A model generated the notes under the pieces. It saw only the letters and a program-made list of their open reading frames with translations, was not told where the DNA came from and ran no database searches. A program made the translations under genes and the position numbers. A stretch of 22,219 bases of DNA. It comes from an uncultured Clostridia bacterium (GTDB lineage Bacteria; Bacillota; Clostridia; UBA1381). Every line of letters starts with the position of its first letter. The stretch's first letter is position 1. The DNA lies in NCBI GenBank assembly GCA_934486735.1, contig CAKSQL010000037.1, positions 1 to 22,219 on the forward strand, given 5' to 3'. Of the stretch, positions 14,269 through 22,146 are shown piece after piece.

Positions 14269-14298
14269 TTGGACAAATGAAATATTTAGTGATATAAT
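14269..14298 (+). promoter_or_regulatory. Promoter of metY
   Basis: TTGGAC (14269-14274) and TATAAT (14293-14298) are 18 bases apart. The leader from about 14305 to 14345 is too short for an S-box riboswitch. Confidence 0.65.
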
Positions 14299-14345
14299 AA
14301 ACATATTAAACAGATAGGTTATGTAAGTTTAAGGAGGAAATAACA

Positions 14346-15632
14346 ATGAAAAAATACAGATTCGAAACATTACAGGTACAGGCAGGACAGGAAAATCCCG
14401 ACCCGGCAACAGATGCAAGAGCCGTTCCGATTTACGCATCGACTTCATACGTCTTTCACAATTCTCAGCACGCAGCCGACCGCTTCGGTCTCCGCGACGC
14501 AGGCAACATCTACGGCAGACTCACCAATCCGACCCAAAGCGTGTTTGAAGAGCGCATAAACGCACTTGAGGGCGGTGCTGCCGCTCTGGCAGTTTCATCA
14601 GGTGCCGCTGCGATAAACTACACCATTCAGGCATTGGCAAAGCAGGGCGAGCACATCGTAGCATCCAAAACAATCTACGGCGGCACATACAACCTTTTGG
14701 CGCACACTCTGCCGCTGACATCGGGAATCACAGCCACATTTGTTGACCCGGACGAGGAAGGCGCATTTGAAGCCGCTATACAGCCGAACACAAAGGCACT
14801 TTATATCGAAACTCTCGGCAACCCAAATTCGAATATCATAGACATTGAGGAAATCGCAAAAATCGCTCACAAGCATAATATTCCGCTGGTTGTTGATTCA
14901 ACCTTTGCCACTCCCTATCTTGTCCGCCCGATTGAGTATGGTGCTGACATAGTTGTGCACAGCGCAACAAAATTCATCGGCGGTCATGGCGCGGCAATCG
15001 GCGGCGTTATAATCGACGGCGGCACATTTGACTGGAAAGCCTCGGGCAGATATCCCTGGATATCCGAGCCGAACCCGTCTTACCATGGTATCAGCTTTGC
15101 CGAAGCGGCAGGAAAAGCCGCATTTGCGACATATATCAGAGCAATTCTGCTCCGCGATACCGGCTCTACAATTTCGCCTTTCCATGCGTTTATGTTCCTG
15201 CAAGGGCTTGAAACCCTCTCGCTCAGAGTTGAGCGCCATGTGGAAAACGCGCTGAAAATAGTGGAATATCTCAACAATCATCCGCAGGTTGAAGCGGTGC
15301 ATCATCCATCGCTCGAAACCGAGCCGAGCCACAAGCTCTACAAAAAATATTTCCCGAACGGCGGCGGTTCAATCTTCACTTTCGAGATAAAAGGCGATGA
15401 CAAAACGGCGCAGAAATTTATTGACAACCTCAGCATATTCTCACTTTTGGCAAACGTTGCCGATGTGAAATCGCTTGTTATCCACCCTGCGTCAACCACG
15501 CATTCGCAGCTGTCCGAGGAAGAACTTGCCGAGCAGGGCATCAAGCCGAACACTATCAGGCTTTCAATCGGAATCGAGAATATAAACGACCTTATTGAAG
15601 CTTTGGACGAAGCTTTCGCGGCAGTGAAATAA
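14346..15632 (+). CDS. metY: O-acetylhomoserine sulfhydrylase
   Basis: This 428-residue PLP-dependent enzyme of the Cys/Met metabolism family (cytosolic) makes homocysteine from O-acetylhomoserine and sulfide. The PLP lysine is Lys209 in VHSATKFIGGHG. Other family motifs are YGRLTNPTQ (56-64), SSGAAAINY (84-92), GNPNSNIIDI (158-167) and a C-terminal SLVIHPASTTHSQL that is diagnostic for this family. The length is typical of MetY rather than the shorter MetB/MetC. AAGGAGG precedes ATG 14346. It stands alone between a promoter and a terminator. Confidence 0.95.
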   Translation: MKKYRFETLQVQAGQENPDPATDARAVPIYASTSYVFHNSQHAADRFGLRDAGNIYGRLTNPTQSVFEERINALEGGAAALAVSSGAAAINYTIQALAKQGEHIVASKTIYGGTYNLLAHTLPLTSGITATFVDPDEEGAFEAAIQPNTKALYIETLGNPNSNIIDIEEIAKIAHKHNIPLVVDSTFATPYLVRPIEYGADIVVHSATKFIGGHGAAIGGVIIDGGTFDWKASGRYPWISEPNPSYHGISFAEAAGKAAFATYIRAILLRDTGSTISPFHAFMFLQGLETLSLRVERHVENALKIVEYLNNHPQVEAVHHPSLETEPSHKLYKKYFPNGGGSIFTFEIKGDDKTAQKFIDNLSIFSLLANVADVKSLVIHPASTTHSQLSEEELAEQGIKPNTIRLSIGIENINDLIEALDEAFAAVK

Positions 15633-15643
15633 ATTGTCGCTCA

Positions 15644-15691
15644 CTCCCCCGATTATCGGATTTTATCCGCAAATCGGGGAGATTTTATTAT
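15644..15691 (+). terminator. Terminator after metY
   Basis: CTCCCCCGATT and AATCGGGGAG form a stem, followed by ATTTTATTAT. Confidence 0.8.
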
Positions 15692-15763
15692 GCTTGAAAA
15701 CGAATGCTCAAGCCCGTTTTGCCGACAAAAGATTTTTACGAAAAAGTTTCGCTGAAAAAAGCA

Positions 15764-15792
15764 TTGACAAGGAATAAACTTTAAAATATAAT
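15764..15792 (+). promoter_or_regulatory. Consensus promoter of the GH39-like gene
   Basis: TTGACA (15764-15769), a 17-base spacer and TATAAT (15787-15792). Confidence 0.85.
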
Positions 15793-15861
15793 ATGGATAT
15801 ATCCTGCATATAAAAATACAGCAATTTATGCCGGTGCAGGGCGGCAGAACGGAGATTTAAT

Positions 15862-17196
15862 ATGACAACACTGAAAATCGATTTAACCAAAACCGCGGGG
15901 GCGATAAAACCGATGAACGCGGTGAATAACGGACCGGTCGGCGGAAAAACACGCAACAACGGTAATTTCGAATTGTTTAAAGACGCCGAAATTCCTTACG
16001 TGCGAAACCACGACGCATCATTTTGTTCCGATTACGGCGGTGAATTTACAGTTGATATTCACAACATTTTCCGCAATTTCGACGCGGATGAAAGCAACCC
16101 GTCATCATATATGTTCACCGCTACCGATGAATATATCAAAACAACCGCCGATGCCGGAGCGGAAACCTTTTACCGTCTCGGTTCCAAAATCGAGCATGGG
16201 TTTAAATACGGGACCTATCCGCCAAAGGATTTTGCAAAATGGGCAAGAATCTGCGAGCATATCATCCGCCACTACAACGAGGGCTGGGCGGACGGATTTC
16301 ATTACAATTTAGAATACTGGGAAATCTGGAACGAGCCCGACTGCCAAAACGCCGACGGCTCATTCCCCTGCTGGCAGGGTACGGAGGAAGAATTTATTGA
16401 CCTGTACGAAACTGCGGCAAAGCATCTGAAAAAGTGTTTTCCGAATTTAAAAATCGGCGGCCCGGCGTTTTGCTCTCCCTGGAGAAATGATTTTAAGCGC
16501 AATTTTCTGAAAGCCGTAAAGGAAAGAAACATACCTCTCGATTTTTACTCCTATCATTGCTATGCAAACGCACCTATCGGAATCTGTGAAACGGTGCTTG
16601 AAGCCGAAAGTGCGCTTGCCGAATATGGGCTTGAGGACACTTTTACGGTGCTCGACGAGTGGAACTATGTAAAAGGCTGGTTAGGTGATGACTGGCGATA
16701 CACGCTCGACCGCGAAAAGGATATCAAAGGCGCCGCATTTATTGCCGGAAGCATGAGTATTTGTCAAAATACAAACCTCGGGATGCTTATGTACTACGAC
16801 GCGCGCCCCTGCGGAATGAACGGCTTGTTCAAGGCGTATACATATGAGCCGCTCAAAGGCTATTACTCTTTCCTTATGTTCCGCGAGCTGAAAAGGCTCG
16901 GCACACATATTCCGACCGAACGGTATATTGACGATATTTACAGCTGTGCCGCAACCGACGGAAACAGCAGCGCAATAATGCTCACTCACTTTAACGATGA
17001 CGAAAGCACACCTGCAAAGGATGTAAAGCTCGAAATTTCAGGCATTTCCGAAGAAGTTAAGCTTGAATATTACCTGCTTGACGAAACGCATAACCTCGAA
17101 ATAGTAAGAGAAGAAATTGTTACCGCAGAAAAATTTGCGTCTTATCTTAAATTGGATAACTACGCAAACTACTTGATAAAGATAAAATCTATATAA
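15862..17196 (+). CDS. GH39-like glycosidase (xylosidase-type)
   Basis: This 444-residue protein resembles clan GH-A glycosidases of the GH39 type. The acid/base is the Glu of WEIWNEPD (Glu158) and the probable nucleophile is Glu266 in TVLDEWNY. A TIM barrel occupies roughly residues 15-370, with a small beta domain at the end. GH39 contains beta-xylosidases and alpha-iduronidases, and the substrate here cannot be assigned. There is no signal peptide, so it is intracellular. GGAG lies 9 bases before ATG 15862. It has its own promoter and is followed by a MITE-like repeat rather than a normal terminator. Confidence 0.85.
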   Translation: MTTLKIDLTKTAGAIKPMNAVNNGPVGGKTRNNGNFELFKDAEIPYVRNHDASFCSDYGGEFTVDIHNIFRNFDADESNPSSYMFTATDEYIKTTADAGAETFYRLGSKIEHGFKYGTYPPKDFAKWARICEHIIRHYNEGWADGFHYNLEYWEIWNEPDCQNADGSFPCWQGTEEEFIDLYETAAKHLKKCFPNLKIGGPAFCSPWRNDFKRNFLKAVKERNIPLDFYSYHCYANAPIGICETVLEAESALAEYGLEDTFTVLDEWNYVKGWLGDDWRYTLDREKDIKGAAFIAGSMSICQNTNLGMLMYYDARPCGMNGLFKAYTYEPLKGYYSFLMFRELKRLGTHIPTERYIDDIYSCAATDGNSSAIMLTHFNDDESTPAKDVKLEISGISEEVKLEYYLLDETHNLEIVREEIVTAEKFASYLKLDNYANYLIKIKSI

Positions 17197-17199
17197 ATT

Positions 17200-17417
17200 A
17201 AAGGGACTGTAAAAAAGTCCGGAACGCTCAAGCCGACCCCGCCGGCGTACTCACGTACTCCGAGCGGTTCGGTAAGGGCGTAACAAAAAGGTCTCAAATT
17301 TGAAAAAACAAAATTTACAAAACCGCGGAATTATGAATTTCAGGCTATTTTGCAATTACTTTATTCAAACAATTCACACCTTTTTTGTGTTCCGAAGCAT
17401 TTTTACAGCCCCTTTTA
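17200..17417. repeat. MITE-like element with 27-bp terminal inverted repeats
   Basis: The left end reads AAAGGGACTGTAAAAAAG followed by TCCGGAAC (to about 17225). The reverse complement of the right end reads AAAGGGGCTGTAAAAATG followed by CTTCGGAAC (17389-17416). These are imperfect inverted termini around about 165 bases with no coding potential. TA lies just outside both ends, so a TA duplication is possible but not certain. The size and structure fit a non-autonomous transposon. Confidence 0.65.
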
Positions 17418-17438
17418 ATATTTTGATATTTTGATATT

Positions 17439-17975
17439 TTAATACTCCATTATTACATTTCCCAGGAAATCTTTCCATTGAAAAGCTCCGTCACGATATA
17501 TAATATATCCATGATGACTGTCCTCTTTCGGAATCGAAACCGAGCCGGGATTCATATATACAAATCCGTCGTGCTTTTCGCATTTCGGAACATGAGTGTG
17601 TCCGCATGCCAAAATCGCACCCTTGCAAAACAGGAGTGGATTTGTCTCGTTATATATATGCCCATGCGTTGCGTAAATTGTGATATCGTTCGTCACCACT
17701 GCCGCATAATCCGCCATAACAGGGAATTTCAGCAGCATTTGGTCAACCTCCGCCTCGCAGTTTCCCCTCACGCAGATTATCTTTTCTTTCAGCTTGTTGA
17801 GCATTTCAACCACGTCCTGCGGATTATACTCCTTCGGCAAGGCGTTTCTCGGGCCATGATACAAAATATCACCCAAAAGCAGCAGGCGTTCCGCCCCTTC
17901 CTTTTCAAATGCCCCGACCAGCTCCCTGCACCAATATGCCGAACCATGAATGTCCGACGCAATCATCAATACCAT
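17439..17975 (-). CDS. YfcE-like metallophosphoesterase
   Basis: The start is ATG 17975, giving 178 residues, because GGAG lies just upstream; the longer frame to 18029 would overlap the LysR gene. Calcineurin-like metal motifs are complete: DIHG (Asp8, His10), LGDILYHGP, GNCE, THGH and CGHTHVP. YfcE-type enzymes are manganese-dependent phosphodiesterases of the cytosol with unknown natural substrates. The gene starts 16 bases after the LysR stop on the same strand, so the two probably form an operon. Confidence 0.88.
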   Translation of the reverse strand: MVLMIASDIHGSAYWCRELVGAFEKEGAERLLLLGDILYHGPRNALPKEYNPQDVVEMLNKLKEKIICVRGNCEAEVDQMLLKFPVMADYAAVVTNDITIYATHGHIYNETNPLLFCKGAILACGHTHVPKCEKHDGFVYMNPGSVSIPKEDSHHGYIIYRDGAFQWKDFLGNVIMEY

Positions 17976-17991
17976 TTTTTCTCCTGCTTTC

Positions 17992-18891
17992 TTAAAATTT
18001 TTCCGCCGCTTCCTCCAAAAGACGCTCAAGCTCCTTTGCCGCCGCGGTAAGGCTGTGGTCTCTGCGCTTTATTATGCATATATACCGCTTTGGAATTTTT
18101 TCTTCCAATTCAAGTGCAAATACACCGGCTTCATTTTCCAAAAAGCTTTCAGGCACAAATCCTATCCCCAGTCCCGATCTCACCATCGGAATAATCTGGT
18201 CTGCTGTCGCCGCCTCTATATCCGGTTTGAACACCGCTCCGTTTTCCTCAAAGAAATCAGAGTAAAGCCTGTATGTTTTTGTGTGCTTTCCAAGCGAGAT
18301 AATCGGATATTCTGCCAGCTTTCTGACCGAAATTCTTTTATTTTTAAGTTCGGGAAAGCTTTCGGAGCAGACGGGAACTTCCCGCACCGGTTTCAGGTTT
18401 TTTTCCGCAAACTTTTTTGATTTATCGGTCGGCGTGGTCACAACCGCAATATCAACAACACTGTTATCGAGAGCCTCAATTGCCTGCGGCGTGGTGTGAT
18501 TCGAGATATGCATATGCACGCCCGGATAGAGCGTTTTGTATTTTTTCAAAACCGGCAGCAATATCCCATGCAACGCAACCTCGCTTGCGCCGACCGACAC
18601 AACTCCGCTCTGCAAGCCCTTTCTGAGCGATATCTCCGCCTCCGCAAGCTCAATTTGCTCAAACGCAATCTTGATATGCGCATAAAGCTTTTCCCCCTCT
18701 GCCGTCAGTGAAACTCCGCGGTTGCTCCTTATAAGCAGCCTGCACCCGAGAGCGTCCTCCAAAAGCTTAATCGTCCTTGTTATGTTCGGCTGGTTGCTTA
18801 AAAGCACCTTTGCCGCCTGGGTTATTTTTTTGTGCTTCGCCACATAGTAAAATACTTTATAATAATCATAGCTGATATTCACATTTATCAC
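17992..18891 (-). CDS. LysR-family transcriptional regulator
   Basis: This 299-residue regulator has an N-terminal winged helix (ITQAAKVLLSNQPNITRTIK, residues 23-42) and a complete effector-binding domain; the usual family length is about 300. The start is a GTG at 18891; a second GTG at 18882, preceded by GGTGAT, is possible. It is divergent from the yoaK-like gene across about 120 bases, the usual arrangement for a LysR protein and its target, and is followed by the phosphodiesterase gene. The ligand is unknown. Unlike the LysR gene near 3210, it is full length. Confidence 0.92.
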   Translation of the reverse strand: MINVNISYDYYKVFYYVAKHKKITQAAKVLLSNQPNITRTIKLLEDALGCRLLIRSNRGVSLTAEGEKLYAHIKIAFEQIELAEAEISLRKGLQSGVVSVGASEVALHGILLPVLKKYKTLYPGVHMHISNHTTPQAIEALDNSVVDIAVVTTPTDKSKKFAEKNLKPVREVPVCSESFPELKNKRISVRKLAEYPIISLGKHTKTYRLYSDFFEENGAVFKPDIEAATADQIIPMVRSGLGIGFVPESFLENEAGVFALELEEKIPKRYICIIKRRDHSLTAAAKELERLLEEAAEKF

Positions 18892-18938
18892 CGTCTTTTG
18901 TATATCTCAAATATATAGCCGTCATATCCAATATAGAT

Positions 18939-18967
18939 TTGACATATGCCGATATTTATATTATAAT
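18939..18967 (+). promoter_or_regulatory. Promoter of the yoaK-like gene
   Basis: TTGACA (18939-18944), a 17-base spacer and TATAAT (18962-18967). A CATAT/ATATG inverted repeat (18923-18927 and 18943-18947) overlaps the -35 box and could be a LysR site; that is inference. Confidence 0.8.
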
Positions 18968-19014
18968 ATATTTGAAAGGAAATGTCAAGCTATGTCTGAA
19001 TGAAAGGATTTATC

Positions 19015-19695
19015 ATGTTTCGGAAAAAATTTCATGGGCAAATGTCCGACTCGTTCATAAATGCCGCGTTTGTTGTTCTTTCCGGCGGACTTCAGGATGC
19101 GTATACATATAACTGCCGCGGAGAAGTATTTGCAAATGCACAAACCGGCAATATCGTTCTGATGGGAACGAATCTTTTTAAGGGAGAATGGGCAAGCTGT
19201 TTAAGATACCTTGTGCCGCTCCTGGCTTTTCTCTCCGGCATATTTATCGCCGAGAGTATTCATCACCGCTGCAAGCACGCCGAAAAAATCCACTGGCGGC
19301 AGATAATTGTTCTTATTGAAATAGTTCTGCTTTTTGTTGTCGGATTTTTCCCCGAGCAGTTCAACGCGGAGGCAAACGCGCTTGTTTCCTTTGTGTGCGC
19401 ACTCCAGGTGCAGACCTTTCACAAGGTTCGCGGACACGTTTATGCAAGCACAATGTGCATAGGCAACATGCGCAGCGGCATGGAAACGCTGTACGCCTAC
19501 ATCTTAAACCGCGACAAACATATTCTGCATAAGGCACTGACCTATTTCGGAGTAATTCTCCTCTTTGCAGCAGGCGCGGGAGTGGGAAGTCTCCTGTCCG
19601 AAATATTTGCCGAGCGCACAATATGGATATCATGTGTCCTGCTCTCGGTAAGCTTTATGGTTATGTTTATCAAATACGAGTGCGAGGAAATTTGA
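19015..19695 (+). CDS. YoaK/DUF1275 membrane protein
   Basis: The protein has 226 residues from ATG 19015, which has AAAGGA at 19003-19008; an in-frame ATG at 19000 lacks a site. It has about six membrane segments and the DUF1275 hallmarks GGLQDAYTY and ANAQTGNIVLMG near the N-terminus, and later the MCIGNMRSG motif. The function of this family is not established; transport is often assumed. A three-codon frame, ATG 18992 to TGA 19003, ends at the ribosome binding site. It is divergent from the LysR gene, its probable regulator. Confidence 0.9.
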   Translation: MFRKKFHGQMSDSFINAAFVVLSGGLQDAYTYNCRGEVFANAQTGNIVLMGTNLFKGEWASCLRYLVPLLAFLSGIFIAESIHHRCKHAEKIHWRQIIVLIEIVLLFVVGFFPEQFNAEANALVSFVCALQVQTFHKVRGHVYASTMCIGNMRSGMETLYAYILNRDKHILHKALTYFGVILLFAAGAGVGSLLSEIFAERTIWISCVLLSVSFMVMFIKYECEEI

Positions 19696-19803
19696 ATTTA
19701 CAATTTTCATGTCCATATTTTACCGAAAAGTTAAAATAGAGCATAAAAAAATCGCAGTTTCCTTGCAACATATTAGAGATTATTGAAAAATTTTATAAAA
19801 TTG

Positions 19804-19832
19804 TTGTTTTTTTAGGAAAAATAATGTATAAT
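19804..19832 (+). promoter_or_regulatory. Promoter of pckA
   Basis: TTGTTT (19804-19809) and TATAAT (19827-19832) are 17 bases apart. Confidence 0.6.
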
Positions 19833-19840
19833 TATAAATG

Positions 19841-19875
19841 GAGCGGAATATGTTAATGCAATCAATCCACCGCTC
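19841..19875 (+). promoter_or_regulatory. 5' end hairpin in the pckA leader
   Basis: GAGCGG (19841-19846) pairs with CCGCTC (19870-19875). With the promoter above, the transcript would start near 19839, so this stem would sit at the extreme 5' end of the mRNA. It could stabilise the message or be an operator. Confidence 0.5.
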
Positions 19876-19906
19876 TGTTTAAATAAAAAAGAAAGAGGTA
19901 AGTAAA

Positions 19907-21514
19907 ATGGCAGAAATTAATTTGAATAAGTATGGTATTACCGGTACTACCGAAATCGTGCACAACCCTTCTTATGAGCTGTTGTTTGAAGAAGAAACAA
20001 AACCCGGTCTTGAGGGCTTCGAAAAAGGACAGGTCAGCGAGCTGGGCGCCGTTAATGTAATGACAGGTATCTACACCGGTCGTTCGCCTAAGGACAAGTT
20101 CATTGTAGAGGATGAAAATTCAAAGGATACTGTATGGTGGACCTCAGATGAATACAAAAACGACAATCATCCGGCATCTCAAAAAGCTTGGGACGCTGTT
20201 AAGGCTATTGCGCAAAAAGAGCTTTCAAACAAGAGACTTTTTGTTGTTGACGCTTTCTGCGGCACAAACAAGGATACACGCATGGCTATCCGTTTCATCG
20301 TTGAGGTTGCTTGGCAGGCTCACTTTGTAAAGAATATGTTCATCCAGCCGACAGAGGAAGAACTCAAAGATTTCGAGCCGGACTTCGTTGTTTACAACGC
20401 ATCAAAAGCTAAGGTTGAAAACTACAAGGAATTGGGACTCAACTCTGAGACTGCTGTAATGTTCAACATCACAAGCCGCGAACAGGTTATCGTAAACACA
20501 TGGTACGGCGGTGAAATGAAAAAAGGTATGTTCTCAATGATGAACTACTACCTCCCCTTAAAGGGTATCGCATCGATGCACTGCTCAGCAAACACTGATA
20601 TGAACGGTGAAAACACCGCCATCTTCTTCGGTCTTTCGGGAACAGGTAAAACAACACTTTCAACCGACCCGAAACGTCTTTTGATTGGTGACGACGAACA
20701 CGGTTGGGACGACAACGGCGTATTCAATTTTGAAGGCGGCTGCTATGCAAAGGTTATCAACCTTGATAAGGATTCTGAGCCTGACATTTACAACGCTATC
20801 AAGCGTGACGCACTTCTCGAAAACGTTACTTTGGACAAAGATGGCAAAATTGATTTTGATGATAAGAGTGTAACAGAGAATACTCGTGTTTCTTATCCCA
20901 TCAATCATATCAAAAATATTGTTCGTCCGGTATCTGCAGCTCCCGACGCTAAGAATGTAATCTTCCTGTCGGCTGACGCATTCGGCGTTCTTCCGCCGGT
21001 ATCGGTACTGACTCCGGAACAGACTCAATACTACTTCCTGTCAGGCTTCACAGCTAAGCTTGCAGGTACAGAACGCGGTATCACAGAGCCTACTCCTACA
21101 TTCTCGGCTTGCTTCGGTCAGGCATTCCTGGAGCTGCACCCCACAAAATATGCAGAAGAACTCGTTAAGAAAATGCAGAAGAGCGGCGCTAAGGCATATC
21201 TCGTAAACACAGGCTGGAACGGCACAGGCAAGCGTATCTCCATTAAGGACACACGCGGTATCATCGATGCAATCTTGAACGGCGATATCAAGAATGCTCC
21301 CACAAAGAAGCTCCCGATATTCGATTTCGAAATTCCGACAGAGCTTCCGGGTGTTGACACAAACATTCTTGATCCGCGCGATACCTATAAAGATGTTTCG
21401 GAATGGGAAACAAAGGCTCAGGATTTGGCTGCCAGATTCGTTAAGAACTTTGCAAAATATGAAGGCAATGCAGCAGGTAAAGCTCTCGTTGCAGCAGGTC
21501 CTAAGACTAAATAA
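19907..21514 (+). CDS. pckA: ATP-dependent phosphoenolpyruvate carboxykinase
   Basis: This 535-residue cytosolic enzyme interconverts oxaloacetate plus ATP with PEP, CO2 and ADP. In anaerobes it often runs toward CO2 fixation for succinate or propionate formation. Motifs: TGRSPKDKF (57-65), the P-loop GLSGTGKTT (242-250), the metal-binding LIGDDEHGW (259-267) and YFLSGFTAKLAGTERG near the adenine site. The length is normal for the ATP-type enzyme. The ribosome binding site AAGAGG precedes ATG 19907. The codon choice looks like that of a highly expressed gene. It is a single gene between its own promoter and terminator. Confidence 0.97.
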   Translation: MAEINLNKYGITGTTEIVHNPSYELLFEEETKPGLEGFEKGQVSELGAVNVMTGIYTGRSPKDKFIVEDENSKDTVWWTSDEYKNDNHPASQKAWDAVKAIAQKELSNKRLFVVDAFCGTNKDTRMAIRFIVEVAWQAHFVKNMFIQPTEEELKDFEPDFVVYNASKAKVENYKELGLNSETAVMFNITSREQVIVNTWYGGEMKKGMFSMMNYYLPLKGIASMHCSANTDMNGENTAIFFGLSGTGKTTLSTDPKRLLIGDDEHGWDDNGVFNFEGGCYAKVINLDKDSEPDIYNAIKRDALLENVTLDKDGKIDFDDKSVTENTRVSYPINHIKNIVRPVSAAPDAKNVIFLSADAFGVLPPVSVLTPEQTQYYFLSGFTAKLAGTERGITEPTPTFSACFGQAFLELHPTKYAEELVKKMQKSGAKAYLVNTGWNGTGKRISIKDTRGIIDAILNGDIKNAPTKKLPIFDFEIPTELPGVDTNILDPRDTYKDVSEWETKAQDLAARFVKNFAKYEGNAAGKALVAAGPKTK

Positions 21515-21524
21515 TCAAATTAAT

Positions 21525-22064
21525 TCAAAAAAGAACCCTGTATGGGTTCTTTTTTTTTGCTGCATTTATGGTTGCTTCGTTTGATAAAAAGCTTTTCGGA
21601 TAACCAAATTGATATTGTTTGCCTCGTAATATATCGGTAAATTCCCGTTTTGAAGTTAAATTTTTTAAAGCATTGATAAAAAGTATTCGAACAACTCCCC
21701 CGACTTTTTCTTTAGGAAATGTCACATTTCTCGGCAAGGAAGGCTTAAAAGACTCCCTCTCCGAGGGATGCTGACTGAGGGAGTCGCCTTTTCTGCATAA
21801 ATATATGTCACCTGTTTCAATCGGTTCACGTGTTATAGAGTCCAATCTTTCATAAGTATATTCGCGGTCTCGCTCAAATTCGCCTTTTATGTTTTTATTT
21901 TGAATAACGGTAACGCTCTCATCGGTCACATTTTTAATTTTTCCAAAATACACCTGTGCGCCGTCCTCGCTCATAAGCGGCGTTACAATATCTCCTGCAA
22001 ACACTGACAACCGCAGCATAAATAAAACTGCTGCTATACCTATCAAACCAACTATTTTCTTCAT
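21525..22064 (-). CDS. Secreted protein of unknown function with a repeat-derived C-terminus
   Basis: The start is ATG 22064 (179 residues), with GAGGAGG about 8 bases upstream, then a signal peptide (KKIVGLIGIAAVLFMLRLSVFA). Residues to about 95 form a small beta-rich region (AQVYFGKIKNVTDESVTVIQ, then TGDIYLCRKGD) that looks like a normal secreted domain. From about residue 95 the sequence is encoded by a palindromic repeat (21695-21790) and AT-rich DNA, and the end overlaps the pckA terminator. The natural C-terminus has therefore probably been replaced. I do not recognise the family; YabE-like or export-linked roles cannot be argued. Its promoter lies at 22100-22128. Confidence 0.65.
   Translation of the reverse strand: MKKIVGLIGIAAVLFMLRLSVFAGDIVTPLMSEDGAQVYFGKIKNVTDESVTVIQNKNIKGEFERDREYTYERLDSITREPIETGDIYLCRKGDSLSQHPSERESFKPSLPRNVTFPKEKVGGVVRILFINALKNLTSKREFTDILRGKQYQFGYPKSFLSNEATINAAKKKNPYRVLF
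21527..21558. terminator. Terminator shared by pckA and the convergent secreted protein gene
   Basis: AAAAAAGAACCC and GGGTTCTTTTTTTT pair around TGTAT. The minus-strand gene's last codons run into this stem. Confidence 0.9.
21695..21790. repeat. Palindromic MITE-like repeat inside a coding region
   Basis: GACTCCCTC (21751-21759) and GAGGGAGTC (21777-21785) are perfect 9-base arms, with an inner CCTC/GAGG hairpin. ACTCCCCCGAC at about 21697-21707 may be the other terminus. The sequence resembles short dispersed repeats I recall from gut Clostridia with CTCCCTCAGTCA/GAGAGGGAG motifs. This is pattern recall, not a search. Confidence 0.5.
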
Positions 22065-22099
22065 TGTCCACGCCTCCTCATCATGCATATTATACTTTC

Positions 22100-22128
22100 A
22101 TTATAACATGAAAAAACATAAAAGTAAA
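22100..22128 (-). promoter_or_regulatory. Promoter of the secreted protein gene
   Basis: On the minus strand, TTTACT (22128-22123) and TATAAT (22105-22100) are 17 bases apart. Confidence 0.65.
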
Positions 22129-22146
22129 GAATTTTATACGACAATC

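Noticed and set aside
14299..14345. S-box or other methionine riboswitch before metY
   Set aside because: Only about 45 bases separate the promoter from the start codon, too short for a known riboswitch of this class.
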